Position numbers and translations under genes: made by a program
Source: a virus
Virus record (IMG/VR): IMGVR_UViG_3300042881_000493
Span: 1 to 63,860 of that record
Reading direction: 5' to 3' (one strand)
Length of the DNA: 63,860 bases
In this document: positions 24,177-34,700 of the stretch, one piece after another
Layout of the letters: the number at the start of each line of letters is the position of its first letter
Numbering within the stretch: position 1 is the first letter of the stretch
Notes under the pieces: model-generated
Told to the model about the DNA's origin: nothing
The model's database searches: none
The model's input: the letters and a program-made list of their open reading frames with translations, nothing else

Positions 24177-27100
24177 ATGGCATTAACACAAGAACAAGTT
24201 GACTGGTGGTTTGCCCAGAATCCAAATGCTACTGCCGATCAAGTAGCTGCCGCCGTTCAATCTGCTGGTGGGTTAGAAGCTAACGCAGGGTTAGCTGGCA
24301 TGATTGCCAATAGATATGCTATTGCTGAACCAGAAGTAACTAATTACTACAACACATATACATCTGGTATTGCAACTCTTCCTACCGTACCGTCTACCCC
24401 AGTCGTACCATCTACCCCAGTCGTACCGTCTACCCCAGTAGTAACGTCTGACCCAGTAGTAACGTCTGACCAAGTAATTACATCAGCCCCAACATCCGTT
24501 GCGCCTGTTGTTGATACAGTAGCTCAAGATTATTGGAATCAACAAGCCGCATTACAGCAAGCAGAGTGGGAAAGACAAGCGGCGTTGCAACAAGCTGAAT
24601 GGGAGCGTTTAGCCGCCATAAGAGATGCTGGTACAACGACCAGTACAACAACTGCTACAACAACACCTGTCACCAACCCTTACGCCGCAATTACAGCCGC
24701 ATGGAATAGTGGTGACTACGGAGCTACCAATAGTCTTATTGCAAGTTCAGGATTAACAATATCAGATATCAAAGCTCACTATGGGTTAGATGATGCCACA
24801 ATGGATTTTGTGTTGAGCAAAGGAATCTATGCTCCAGTTGTTAGACCTGTAGTTACACCTGTAGTTTCAGTAAGCCCTACTGTTTTAGTTTCTGTTACGC
24901 CAACAGTTTTAACTACGCCTACAGTAGTTGGTATCGACACTCTTGCAGTAGCAGGTAGTGATGGAACCTTACTTAATGTTCCCGGTTATGGTGAACTAAG
25001 TACTTCTACCCTTAATACTTGGGAGCCTTGGCGTTTACAGATGTTGGGTATTACCAAGAATGCCGATAATACTTTTGGTTATACCGGTGGCCCAGCTTGG
25101 GAAACTACTGTAGGAACAACCAATAAAAATTTGTACGACCAAATCAATAGCATCTCTAATCTTCAAGGGATGAATGGTCTGTTTACAGGTGGTGCATTAA
25201 AAAAAGAAGATGGTGGTCTAGGTTCTAAAGAAGCTGTTCTGTGGGACTTTGCTAATAAGTTGTCTTCTGAAGGCATTACTAGTCTTGCCGATATTGGCAG
25301 ACGTATGGTTACAAAAACCAGAGAAACTGAACAAGGCACAGAAGAATATCAAGAAGAAGAGATCTATAACAAGTTAACTGGCAAAGCTTTTAACATACAA
25401 GGTACTTCATTAGGTAATAACAAAACTGACTATGGTTTTACTTTTACCAATACTGGTTTAGCTATACCTACAACCAAAGAAACAAAGGTTGGTTGGGCTG
25501 ATTTTAAAGAGAACACTCTTCCTTTAATTCTTACTGCGGTATCTGTAGCTCTTCCGGGCACGGCTCCTTACATTCAAGCATACAACGCTGCCAAGGCTGC
25601 ACAGAATGGTAATTGGGCTGCTGCGGCTTTTAGTGGATTGGCTTCAGCTTCAGGATTTTCTGCACAAATTACTGCGGATATTAATGCTCTTGTTAAAGCA
25701 GGCGACCTTGCTGGAGCGGAACAGCTTTATAACAATAGCTGGTTAGCTCAGAACGCTGGCACTTTAAAGACGGCAACAGATGCAGCTTCATTTGTAAATG
25801 CTATTGACCAGAAAAACGTAGCAGGTGTTATCAATGCAGGTATGAACCTAGCAGGTACAACACTACCACCAGAAGTTCGTACTGCTGTTAACTGGGCAAA
25901 CTTAGGTAAAGCCATAGCTGACAATGACTATGCAGGCATGGCTAATGCGGCTAGTACTTTAACTGGAAGTACCAATTTAAAAATAGCAGCATCGGCAACT
26001 AACTTTGTAAAAGCGTTAGATATATTTAATAAGACTGGTAATCCGTCTGGATTAATTAGTGCTGGTAATGCGTTTGGTAATTTAATTAAAAATCTACCAA
26101 GTTCTTCAGGTACTGGGACAGATGTAATTACTGCACTTGAAAATTCTGGGCTTACTGAAGGTCAAGGTTTATCAACAGCAGAGCAACGTTCTAATGCTTT
26201 GACTACAATATATGACTATAATAATAATGAGAATAATCTAGGTGTTAATTTAATTAGCCCTACGCAACTTGCAGCGGGTGATGGTTATACAGGTGGATTA
26301 CCTAAACCAGATTTTCAACCCAATAAAGTTAATATTGATACGGCTACTGGTAAAGCATTTTTTACTACGATTGATACATCAGGCAAGACTATAAACATTC
26401 CTGTTGTTATTGATGGCGCTACGGGTCAGCTATTAACTTCTTCTGGTAATGCTGAGGCTTTAAATAGAGCACTAGCGGATATTCCTAGACTATCATTTAG
26501 TTCTGATTTGATGAGAGCTTTGCAGGTATTGAATCCTGCTATCGGTGATCGCACAATTATTCCAACCAGTTCTATTGTGACGCAGGCAGAGTTAGATGCT
26601 TTGCTGGGAAAAGAAACAATAGATGTTACTGCTAAAGATGTAACTGGAACGTCAACTGATACTACAGGTAAATCAACAATTCAATCTGTTGCAGACGTAT
26701 TAAGAACATTTGGCAGTCTTGATGTTGCAGAAACTGCAATGGGTATTGATGCTTTATTAAAGATTCCCGGCGTTCAAGAAGCTATGAATGCTGGATATAT
26801 TAGAGATTTAGAGGCAGAACTTAATTTAGATCCATCCAGAACTGAATTACTTGAAGAGTACAAACGTATAACTGGTAGAGATTTTACTCCCAACGTAACT
26901 GATTTCGGTACAGTAGTTATTACTGGAACTCGTCCAACTACTACAGTATCTACATCTCCAGTCCCATTATTCTTAGATGCAGATGGAAACTATGTAACTA
27001 AAGATGATTTAGATTTATTAACAAGTAAATCTGTGTCTGTATCTCCAAGTGTTGGAACAATTGTATTGCCTGCTGTAACTCCCGCCGTAACGCCAGCAGT

Positions 27101-28106
27101 AACCCCAGCGGTTACTCCTGCTGTAACTCCAGTGGTTACTCCTGCTGTAACTCCAGTGGTTACTCCTGCTGTAACTCCAGTGGTTACTCCTGCTGTAACT
27201 CCAGTGGTTACTCCAGCAGTAACTCCTGTAGTTACACCTGTAGTTACTCCAGTTGTCACACCAGTAGTAACACCTGCCGTTACACCTGCGGTAACGCCTG
27301 CCGTCACACCTGTTGTTACTCCTGCTGTGACACCCGCAGTAACCCCAGCAGTTACGCCTGCGGTAACTCCAGCGGTAACTCCCGCCGTTACACCTGCTGT
27401 GACTCCTGCGGTTACACCCGCAGTTACTCCTGTAGTCACTCCTGTAGTTACGCCGGCGGTAACTCCTGCCGTGACCCCAGCAGTTACGCCTGTCGTGACT
27501 CCTACCGTCACTACAGCAGTTACAACTGTCGTCACTCCTGTTGTAACACCTACAGTTGTAGTGACACCAGTCATAACTCCAGTTATATCAGTCACTCCTG
27601 TAATTACTCCTACAGTTTTGATTACACCTGTAGTTACCCCAACTGTTTTAATTACACCTGTAATTACTCCGACAGTTTTAATTACTCCTGTAGTTTCAAT
27701 TACACCTGTAATTACCCCAACGGTCACACCTATAGTCACGCCAACTGTAAAGGTGTCAGTCAAGATTAGTGTTACACCCACTAAGTCTGTTGAGCCGTTC
27801 ACAATGCCGCAAGCTCAGAACATTGCGGCTGCTTTTGGTTTGCCTCAACTGGCAAATGTCTTCTACTACGGCAAAGAGTTTGGGTCTAAGAAACAAAAAC
27901 TTACCAAAAAGGGTGAGTTAGAAGATGAAGACTACCGTCCTCTCAGTGTGACCAAAGCGGGAGCAGAAGGTGAAATGCTAGAAGACATTGCCGAAGAGAA
28001 GAAAAACAAGGAAAATAACACCAATGACGCATTAGATTTGATCCTTGGGGAATCTAGTGATTCAATGTCGTTAGACGACTTAATTAATATTGTGAAGGGT
28101 GGCTAA
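24177..28106 (+). CDS. Giant virion protein with (V-T-P-A/V)n repeat
   Basis: 1309 residues. A Pro/Val/Thr region at about 60-110 (STPVVPSTPVV), AWNSGDYGATNSLIASSGLT and LDDATMDFVLSKG at about 175-220, a long Ala-rich helical region, then about 160 residues of VTPA/VTPV tetrapeptide repeats (nt 27065-27550) with degenerate continuation to about 27780, and a charged C-terminus. The N-terminal and helical parts suggest an internal or tail protein; the repeat may be an extended stalk. No enzyme motif. Confidence 0.55.
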   Translation: MALTQEQVDWWFAQNPNATADQVAAAVQSAGGLEANAGLAGMIANRYAIAEPEVTNYYNTYTSGIATLPTVPSTPVVPSTPVVPSTPVVTSDPVVTSDQVITSAPTSVAPVVDTVAQDYWNQQAALQQAEWERQAALQQAEWERLAAIRDAGTTTSTTTATTTPVTNPYAAITAAWNSGDYGATNSLIASSGLTISDIKAHYGLDDATMDFVLSKGIYAPVVRPVVTPVVSVSPTVLVSVTPTVLTTPTVVGIDTLAVAGSDGTLLNVPGYGELSTSTLNTWEPWRLQMLGITKNADNTFGYTGGPAWETTVGTTNKNLYDQINSISNLQGMNGLFTGGALKKEDGGLGSKEAVLWDFANKLSSEGITSLADIGRRMVTKTRETEQGTEEYQEEEIYNKLTGKAFNIQGTSLGNNKTDYGFTFTNTGLAIPTTKETKVGWADFKENTLPLILTAVSVALPGTAPYIQAYNAAKAAQNGNWAAAAFSGLASASGFSAQITADINALVKAGDLAGAEQLYNNSWLAQNAGTLKTATDAASFVNAIDQKNVAGVINAGMNLAGTTLPPEVRTAVNWANLGKAIADNDYAGMANAASTLTGSTNLKIAASATNFVKALDIFNKTGNPSGLISAGNAFGNLIKNLPSSSGTGTDVITALENSGLTEGQGLSTAEQRSNALTTIYDYNNNENNLGVNLISPTQLAAGDGYTGGLPKPDFQPNKVNIDTATGKAFFTTIDTSGKTINIPVVIDGATGQLLTSSGNAEALNRALADIPRLSFSSDLMRALQVLNPAIGDRTIIPTSSIVTQAELDALLGKETIDVTAKDVTGTSTDTTGKSTIQSVADVLRTFGSLDVAETAMGIDALLKIPGVQEAMNAGYIRDLEAELNLDPSRTELLEEYKRITGRDFTPNVTDFGTVVITGTRPTTTVSTSPVPLFLDADGNYVTKDDLDLLTSKSVSVSPSVGTIVLPAVTPAVTPAVTPAVTPAVTPVVTPAVTPVVTPAVTPVVTPAVTPVVTPAVTPVVTPVVTPVVTPVVTPAVTPAVTPAVTPVVTPAVTPAVTPAVTPAVTPAVTPAVTPAVTPAVTPAVTPVVTPVVTPAVTPAVTPAVTPVVTPTVTTAVTTVVTPVVTPTVVVTPVITPVISVTPVITPTVLITPVVTPTVLITPVITPTVLITPVVSITPVITPTVTPIVTPTVKVSVKISVTPTKSVEPFTMPQAQNIAAAFGLPQLANVFYYGKEFGSKKQKLTKKGELEDEDYRPLSVTKAGAEGEMLEDIAEEKKNKENNTNDALDLILGESSDSMSLDDLINIVKGG
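27065..27555 (+). repeat. 12-base tetrapeptide-coding repeat array
   Basis: About forty units of 12 bases encoding V-T-P-A or V-T-P-V. Third positions vary freely (GTA ACT CCT, GTT ACA CCC, GTC ACG CCT and so on) while the protein repeat is conserved, so it is old and under protein-level selection rather than a recent slippage product. The minus strand reads open as an artefact. Confidence 0.85.
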
Positions 28107-28107
28107 G

Positions 28108-29145
28108 ATGGATGATTTTGGACAAGACTATGGATATAGTGACACCACTGAAGAAATCCCTAGCTGGATGGGTGGCAACCGAGACATAGAAACCGGAGAA
28201 TTTTATCCCGGCTTAAATGAAGCTAACTCAGGCACTAACCTTGAGTCAATGGCTGGTTACACATTTAAGGACGGAGTATGGACTTCTCCACAGGGACTTA
28301 CTTACGACACCAAAACTAATACAGGATCATTAGCCGATCTGTTTAAAACAGGTGGAATTGGCAGTGTTTTGGGTATTGCAGGAGCCGCTGGTCTAGCTCA
28401 ACAACTATTGGGCGGTGGCGGAAATAGTGGCTACGCTGGCTATCAAGGTGGTATACCAAAATACACAGTAGATCGTAGGCAGTATGCAGTTCCTTTAACT
28501 TCTGCTCCTTATACAACTAAAATAACAGATCAACAAGTAAAAGACTTTTTCTCTCGTCCTAACATGACAGAGGCTATAGCTGCTCGTGGAATGAATGAAT
28601 ATGGCATTAGTCCTGAGCGAGTAGCTGGAATTTTTAGTCTTCCTGCTGCGACTATTCAGTCTAAATATCAAGAAGCTCTTGGCCCTAACTATGCGTCCCG
28701 CCGACCCGGATCTGGTGGTGTTACTTACTTTAGCCCGATACAGTACAAACCAGTACCTCCAGTTGTTCCTGCTAATACGACTACGGGTACAACTGAGACA
28801 GTAACTGATGCTAATGCAGAAACTGTTGTTAAAGCAGATGGTGGTCGTATTATGAATAGTGGTATAGCCAGCTTAGGAGGATACTCAGATGGTGGACAAC
28901 TACTCCGTGGCCCCGGTGATGGTGTATCTGATGACATCCCTGCAACCATTGGTAACAAGCAACCCGCTCGTCTTGCTGACGGTGAGTTTGTTGTACCTGC
29001 TCGTATTGTTTCTGAACTTGGTAATGGCTCGACAGAGGCGGGAGCACGTAAACTCTATGCCATGATGGATCGTATTAAGAACGCACGATCTAAGGCTAAA
29101 AACATTGCAGCTAATACCAAAGCTGATAAACATCTTCCCGCTTAA
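28108..29145 (+). CDS. Putative internal virion protein with GPGDG domain
   Basis: 345 residues. An Ala/Gly-rich stretch GGIGSVLGIAGAAGLAQQLLGGGG may be membrane-active. The C-terminal LLRGPGDGVSDDIPATIGNKQPARLADGEFVVPARIVSELGNGSTEAGARKLYAMMDRI is a strongly conserved phage module seen in ejection-type proteins near the end of late operons. Function unknown. Confidence 0.55.
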   Translation: MDDFGQDYGYSDTTEEIPSWMGGNRDIETGEFYPGLNEANSGTNLESMAGYTFKDGVWTSPQGLTYDTKTNTGSLADLFKTGGIGSVLGIAGAAGLAQQLLGGGGNSGYAGYQGGIPKYTVDRRQYAVPLTSAPYTTKITDQQVKDFFSRPNMTEAIAARGMNEYGISPERVAGIFSLPAATIQSKYQEALGPNYASRRPGSGGVTYFSPIQYKPVPPVVPANTTTGTTETVTDANAETVVKADGGRIMNSGIASLGGYSDGGQLLRGPGDGVSDDIPATIGNKQPARLADGEFVVPARIVSELGNGSTEAGARKLYAMMDRIKNARSKAKNIAANTKADKHLPA

Positions 29146-29153
29146 GGAATAAC

Positions 29154-30062
29154 ATGGCTACTACCCCAGCACCCGGCACCTCTTCCCAATCTACTCTATC
29201 CGAGTACGCAGGCCCGTATGTAACAAGTATGCTCGGCAAAGCCGAAGCACTTTCCGAGCAACCTTATCAGGTATACCAAGGCCCAATGACGGCTGGTGAG
29301 TCTGGTTTGCAAAGCAAAGTATTCCAAGGATTAGGTAACTTAAACTTCCCTAGTCAATTGGGTCAGACATTTAGTTCTGGAAGTGCATACACACCGCCGG
29401 CTATGACTCCCGGTGCTTATGCCCCCGGCGCTATTGGCACTGGTGCTGGTATGTCTGGTGGCATTGGCTCATTAGGTGGTATGGGTACTGCTGGAGGTAC
29501 CGCTAGTGGTACTACTGCTCCATTAGGTATGGCTTCTCAGTACATGAATCCATATTTACAGTCAGTCCTTCAACCTCAGTTAGAAGAACTGCGCCGCCAG
29601 TCACAGATTAATTTGCAGCCCGGCATGGCTAAGATGACTCAAGCTGGTGGCTACGGTGGTGGCCGTCAAGCTATTATGGAATCTGAAGCTAACCGTAATT
29701 TGTTACAACAACAGAACCAAGCTATTGGTACTGGGTACTCTAATGCTTACGACAAAGCTATGGGTCAGTTTAATGTTGAGCAAGGTCAAGCTAAGACACT
29801 GGCTGACATCATGAGTCAAGCCGGTGGTCAACAGCGCGGCATTGAGCAAGAAGGTATCACTGCTGACTACAACGAGTTCTTGGCTCAGCGTGACTACCCA
29901 CAAAAGATGTTGCAGTTCCAGCAGTCTATGTTGCAAGGTCTGCCAATCTCTACAGTTTCTACCAGTCCAGCTTCTATGACTGGCTTGGGTTCATTGCAGT
30001 CTACAGTGGGTACACTAGGATCTACATACGACTTGCTTAAGAAACTTAAAGTTATCGACTAA
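29154..30062 (+). CDS. Putative internal virion (ejection) protein
   Basis: 302 residues. GPYVTSMLGKAEALSEQPYQVY at the N-terminus, a Gly-rich middle, and MNPYLQSVLQPQLEELRRQSQINLQPGMAKMTQAGGYGGGRQAI followed by a helical Gln-rich region. The composition and location before the 1770-residue protein suggest one of three proteins of an ejectosome, as in T7-type phages (inference). Confidence 0.55.
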   Translation: MATTPAPGTSSQSTLSEYAGPYVTSMLGKAEALSEQPYQVYQGPMTAGESGLQSKVFQGLGNLNFPSQLGQTFSSGSAYTPPAMTPGAYAPGAIGTGAGMSGGIGSLGGMGTAGGTASGTTAPLGMASQYMNPYLQSVLQPQLEELRRQSQINLQPGMAKMTQAGGYGGGRQAIMESEANRNLLQQQNQAIGTGYSNAYDKAMGQFNVEQGQAKTLADIMSQAGGQQRGIEQEGITADYNEFLAQRDYPQKMLQFQQSMLQGLPISTVSTSPASMTGLGSLQSTVGTLGSTYDLLKKLKVID

Positions 30063-30071
30063 GGATAAGAC

Positions 30072-31775
30072 ATGAATCTCGTTCAAATACAAGAGCGTTT
30101 AAAGGATATGCCTACTCAGGCAATCATGTCCTATGCAAACGGGATGAACCCTGAAGTTCCTCCTTACTTGGCTTTAGGTGAACTGAACCGTCGTAAGCAG
30201 ATGGAGCAGAAGTCTGCTCAAGCTCCTACTGGTACTGTTAAAGACAATATTGAACAGCAGATGTCTACCATGCAAATGCAGGCAGCTAAGCAAAGACAGA
30301 TGGCTCAGCAGATGGCACAGCAAGGCGCTCAAGCTCAGATGCCTATTCCGCCCGGTGTTCCTGAGCCACAGATGCAGGCTATGCCAGAAGACTCTGGAGT
30401 GGCAACGTTGCCAACTGGAGAAATGAACTTTGGCTCTGGCGGTATTGTTGCTTTTGCCAACAAAGAAGGTAAGCAATTAGTTGAGGACGATGAAGATAGA
30501 GCAATGAAAGATCTTCAGACTGAAATTGAATATCGTGAGAGAGACGCTCGTCAAAAGAGATTAGAAGCTGATCGTGCAAAAAATATGGCGATAGTAAATC
30601 AAACTCCTGAACGTCCAGTAATGCAGAAAGACCCACGTTTAGTTGGTACAACTCCTCCTGCTGAAACTCTTGGCACACTTGCACCTCCTCCTAGAAATAT
30701 TCCACCCGGCGGAATAGCTAATGTTGTTCCTCCAAAAGTGATGCAACAGAATGTTCAGCCGCCACAACCACCACAACCGCAACAACCTGCGGCACCAGCA
30801 TCTCCTCTACTTGACATGTTAAAGACAAGGATTGCTGCAACCACACCAGCGTTGCCAGACTATGAGACTGAACGTGCTGCTGCTGCGGTCAAAAATCCTT
30901 TGCTAAATATGCAACAGGGTAAGAAGATTGAAGAAGGCATTGCAGGTCTTCGTGCAGGCTACGGTAAACAGCAAGAAGCCTTTGATAAGAATGAAGAAGC
31001 CGCTGCTCGTGCGGCTTTGTGGCAAGGTTTAATTGAGGGTGGTGAGTCTACCCGTGGTATCCGTGGCCGTGGCTTAGCTGCTTTGGGTACTGGTGCTGGT
31101 AAGTCTTTCCTAGCTTCTATGGCAGGTGCACGTTCCCGCGAGATGGCTCAACAAGAGTTAGTAACACAGCGTAACTTTAATCTTACCAAGATGGAGAATG
31201 AGCTTGAGAGTGCCCGTATTGCTGAAGCGAAGGGTGACTTTAATACTGCATACGGTCACAAGATGAAAGCTGCTGAGTTCAAACAGAACGCTGCTAAAGA
31301 TCAGAATCTATTGATTAGCCAAGGTGCTCAGATTGAGAGTGCTGACAACCGAGAAGTTATGCGTTTGCGTAATGAAAGAGAATTGGCCCAGCTTCGGTTT
31401 AAATACGAGAAAGAACTTAAAGGTATACCCCAAGCACAACGTGCTAGCTTTGAAGAACAGTTTGTTGCAGAAGCTGTCAAAGCTGGCATACCTAGACTGG
31501 ATGCTATGCGTGAGGCTAAGACTCTTGGAAAACCTAGAGATCAACTTACTTACGCCCAAGCTGCGGATGATGTAGATAATTTCTTAAAGAGTACTCAAGG
31601 TATGACTTATATTGCAGGATTAAATAAAGCTGCAAAAGAAAAGAAAGAACCTATGCCTGATTCATTTACTATTCGTAAGAATCTTATCGACCAACAAATG
31701 CAACAATCGGGTAGCAAAAACGCACCTAAGAGTGATTTACTTAAAGCGGCAGATGCAATTGTTGGAGCAAAGTAA
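30072..31775 (+). CDS. Putative internal virion protein, Gln-rich
   Basis: 567 residues. N-terminus MNLVQIQERLKDMPTQAIMSYANGMNPEVPPYLALGEL is shared by environmental phage proteins in this position; the rest is helical, Met/Gln-rich (QAAKQRQMAQQMAQQG) with a Pro/Gln linker at about 235-255 and a Gly/Arg-rich RGIRGRGLAALGTGAGKSF segment. Overlaps the next start by one base. Confidence 0.55.
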   Translation: MNLVQIQERLKDMPTQAIMSYANGMNPEVPPYLALGELNRRKQMEQKSAQAPTGTVKDNIEQQMSTMQMQAAKQRQMAQQMAQQGAQAQMPIPPGVPEPQMQAMPEDSGVATLPTGEMNFGSGGIVAFANKEGKQLVEDDEDRAMKDLQTEIEYRERDARQKRLEADRAKNMAIVNQTPERPVMQKDPRLVGTTPPAETLGTLAPPPRNIPPGGIANVVPPKVMQQNVQPPQPPQPQQPAAPASPLLDMLKTRIAATTPALPDYETERAAAAVKNPLLNMQQGKKIEEGIAGLRAGYGKQQEAFDKNEEAAARAALWQGLIEGGESTRGIRGRGLAALGTGAGKSFLASMAGARSREMAQQELVTQRNFNLTKMENELESARIAEAKGDFNTAYGHKMKAAEFKQNAAKDQNLLISQGAQIESADNREVMRLRNERELAQLRFKYEKELKGIPQAQRASFEEQFVAEAVKAGIPRLDAMREAKTLGKPRDQLTYAQAADDVDNFLKSTQGMTYIAGLNKAAKEKKEPMPDSFTIRKNLIDQQMQQSGSKNAPKSDLLKAADAIVGAK

Positions 31776-34700
31776 TGGCAACAGCAGAACAGTATGCAGA
31801 ATGGTTAGTACAGAACCAAAGTAAAAAGGGCACACCTGATTTTGAAACGGTTGCCTCTGCATACCGTTCGCTTAGATCTGCTCCGGCTCCTCAACCTACC
31901 GCTCCTTCTAGAGAAAGAACATACGGAGAAGCTGCTAAGGACATAGGTGCTGGTGTCGTTAGTGGTATTGGATCCCTTGTTCAACTGCCCGGCCAGCTTT
32001 ACGGCTTAGCTACTGGAGACTTCTCTAAGACTGGTGCCTTGGGTGCTGGTCAGCAAATCTCTAAGTTTGGCGAGGAGATGAAGTCTGCTGGCCTAAAAGC
32101 TCGTGAGGAAGAGAGAGCTAGGAAAGTTGCTGAGTCTGCTAAAGAAGGTCAGTTCCAAGCGTTTGGTACTGCACTTGGTGAGACTGTTAAAGATCCTGCA
32201 TTGCTGTTGTCTTTTATTGCAGAGCAAGCTCCTCAGTTGTTAGTGCCATTTGGTGCTGCCCGTGGCGTTGGTATGGCGGCTAAAGGTTTAGGTGCTACTG
32301 AGGCTGTAGCAGGTAAAGCCGCTGTTTCCGGCGCGGTAGGTGCTGGTGGTGTACAGCAAGGCTCTGACGTAGGTGCTGGTGCATACGAGAACATCTACAG
32401 AGAACTTAAGAGCAAAGGTGCATCTGACACTGAAGCCGCTCAAGGTGCTTTGACTTTAGCCCGTCAAGCTGGTGCCGCCGCAGGTACTATTTCTTTACTG
32501 GCTCAGCGCCTACCCGGTGCTCGTCAGCTTGAGGAAGTATTGGCTGGTGTACCCGGTAAGGGAGCGGCTGGTCTCGGTGGTCGTCTTAGAACTGCTGGCA
32601 GTACTGCTGTTGGTGAGACAGTTGGTGAGATACCTGAAGAGGTCGGCGGTAAGTTTGTATCTAACTTGGCCATGCAACAGGTTAAACCTGAGCAGAGTTT
32701 GACTGAAGGTTTGGGTGAAGCGGCGGCTATGGCCACTATTGGTGGCGTAGGTTTAGGTGGTGCGGCTGGTTTAGCTCGCCGTCCTGCTGCTCCTGTTACT
32801 GAAACAACACCAGAAACAACTGCGTTTGATGTAACAAAGTTACCACCTGAGATTCTTACTAGGATTGAAGAAATCACTGGTGTTAAACAACCAGAGCAAG
32901 AACAGCAACCTATGCTGTCTGCTGAAGAAGCTGCTCGTCAACGTATCCAGATGCTTCAGCAAAAGGCTGATGCTGAGTCTGCGGCTCTTGCTACCGCTTT
33001 GCCTGAGTCACCACAAGAGAAGGCTGCTCGTGCCGCCGCACCTCCCGCGACACAGCCTAGTCTTAATGAGCAAATGCCTCAAGCTACACCTCTTGCAGAG
33101 TTGGAAGCTAAGCAAGCTGAGATTGACCGCTTGCGTTTAGAGGCAGGTCTTCCCACTGGTGCGTCCTCTAAGACTCCCGGTGTACAGCCTGAGCAGGTGG
33201 TTGCAGAAGAGACACCTGTCCCTAAGATTGTAGATAACCGTCCCCTTGAAGACCGTGCTGCAAAGAATCGTTTATTGGTTATGAAGAACATGCTTCAGAA
33301 CCAAGGCGGTGATCCTGCTAGTTTGACTATTGTTCCTCACCCTACGGCTGAAGGTAGATTTGCCATTCAGTCTTTGGACGTTCCAGTTAAGTTTACTAAG
33401 AACCTTCCTGAGACAGCAATCAAGAGACCTGAGTCTCCAGTTGTTATTGATCCTGTCAACGCATACATGGAGATTGCTCGACGTACTAATACGCCTGCAT
33501 CTATGCGTTTGGTTAAGGACTTTGAAGCAGGTATCGTTACCCGTGAAGATGTAGAGGCTGCTATTGCCGCCGAGCAGAAAGCCGGCCAGCCTTTGCCTCT
33601 GAACTACAAAGGTAATGGTGAGCCTTGGTTCATTGCTCCAGAAACTTACAAGCCACGGGGGGAGCGTGAGATTCCGCCATTGTCTGAATCTCTTAAACCA
33701 CCAGTGAAAGAAGAGCCTACGGTTGAAGAGCCGCCAGTGGTGACTACCAACGAGATGCCTAAAACTCTTCAAGAGTTTCAAGTGCGTATGCCTATTGCAT
33801 CTAACAATCCGGCATATAGAGAAGCTCACGATAAACAGAATTTTGGTATTTTGGCTGATGCTATGGCCAGAAGCACTAACCCAACTATCAAGCGTGTGGG
33901 TGAATTAAGTCAAAAAATTTCAAGAAAAGTTAAAATTCATAAGCCCGGTGCTTTAGCTAAAAAGGAATGGGCTGGACAGTATGACAGTTCAGATCATTCA
34001 ATTAAGATGCGTAAAGAATACGCTGGGCATGAGTTAGTAAATGCTCACGAAGCAGTCCATGCTTTGACAGTAATGTCTCAGGCAAATCCTACTCGCTCTC
34101 AAAAACCTATCGTTGAACAAATTGACAAACTATACGACCATGTAAAGTTTGAACTTGGCCGTAAAGGTTATGGATATGGCAAAGGATACACTGGCTCTAA
34201 GTCAGTCTATGGATTGCTTAATTCTATGGAATTTACTGCTGAAGCAATGAGCAATCCAGAATTCCAATATTTGCTGATGCAGATTCCATATCCCGGCAAA
34301 AAGTCTGCGTGGACTAGGTTTACAGAGTTAGTTGCCGATTTGCTTGGCATCAAAGACACAAATGCTTTGACTGAGATTATTAACTTAGTAGATAAGTTAG
34401 CTATGAAAAAGCCTCCAAAGACTACTGTCGCTGGTGGCCAAACAATATTTGGCAAAGAAGAAGAAGCGCCATCTAAGGTAGAACAGGTTAAACAGAAAGC
34501 TTCTGAATTCTTGCAGAAGAACAAGCCTCTCACTAAAGAGAACTTACCCGGCCTGCCTTCAGAGTTTGTTACCGCTTCTAACAACATCTTTAAGCCACAG
34601 AACAGAACGATTGTTGAGAAGATCTCTGACATGCAGGATCGTTTCTGGCAGCGTCTGGCTCAGGGTATTGCTGACCAGTACCGCACGATCAAGGACTACT

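Noticed and set aside
27065-27780. Regular repeats considered as a CRISPR array
   Set aside because: Units are contiguous 12-base codon repeats without spacers; protein coding explains them. No CRISPR array was seen.
26990-27802. Long minus-strand open frame with VTAGVTTGV repeats
   Set aside because: It is the mirror of the VTP repeat array; the complement of a 12-base repeat without stops stays open. No ribosome-binding site or plausible protein.
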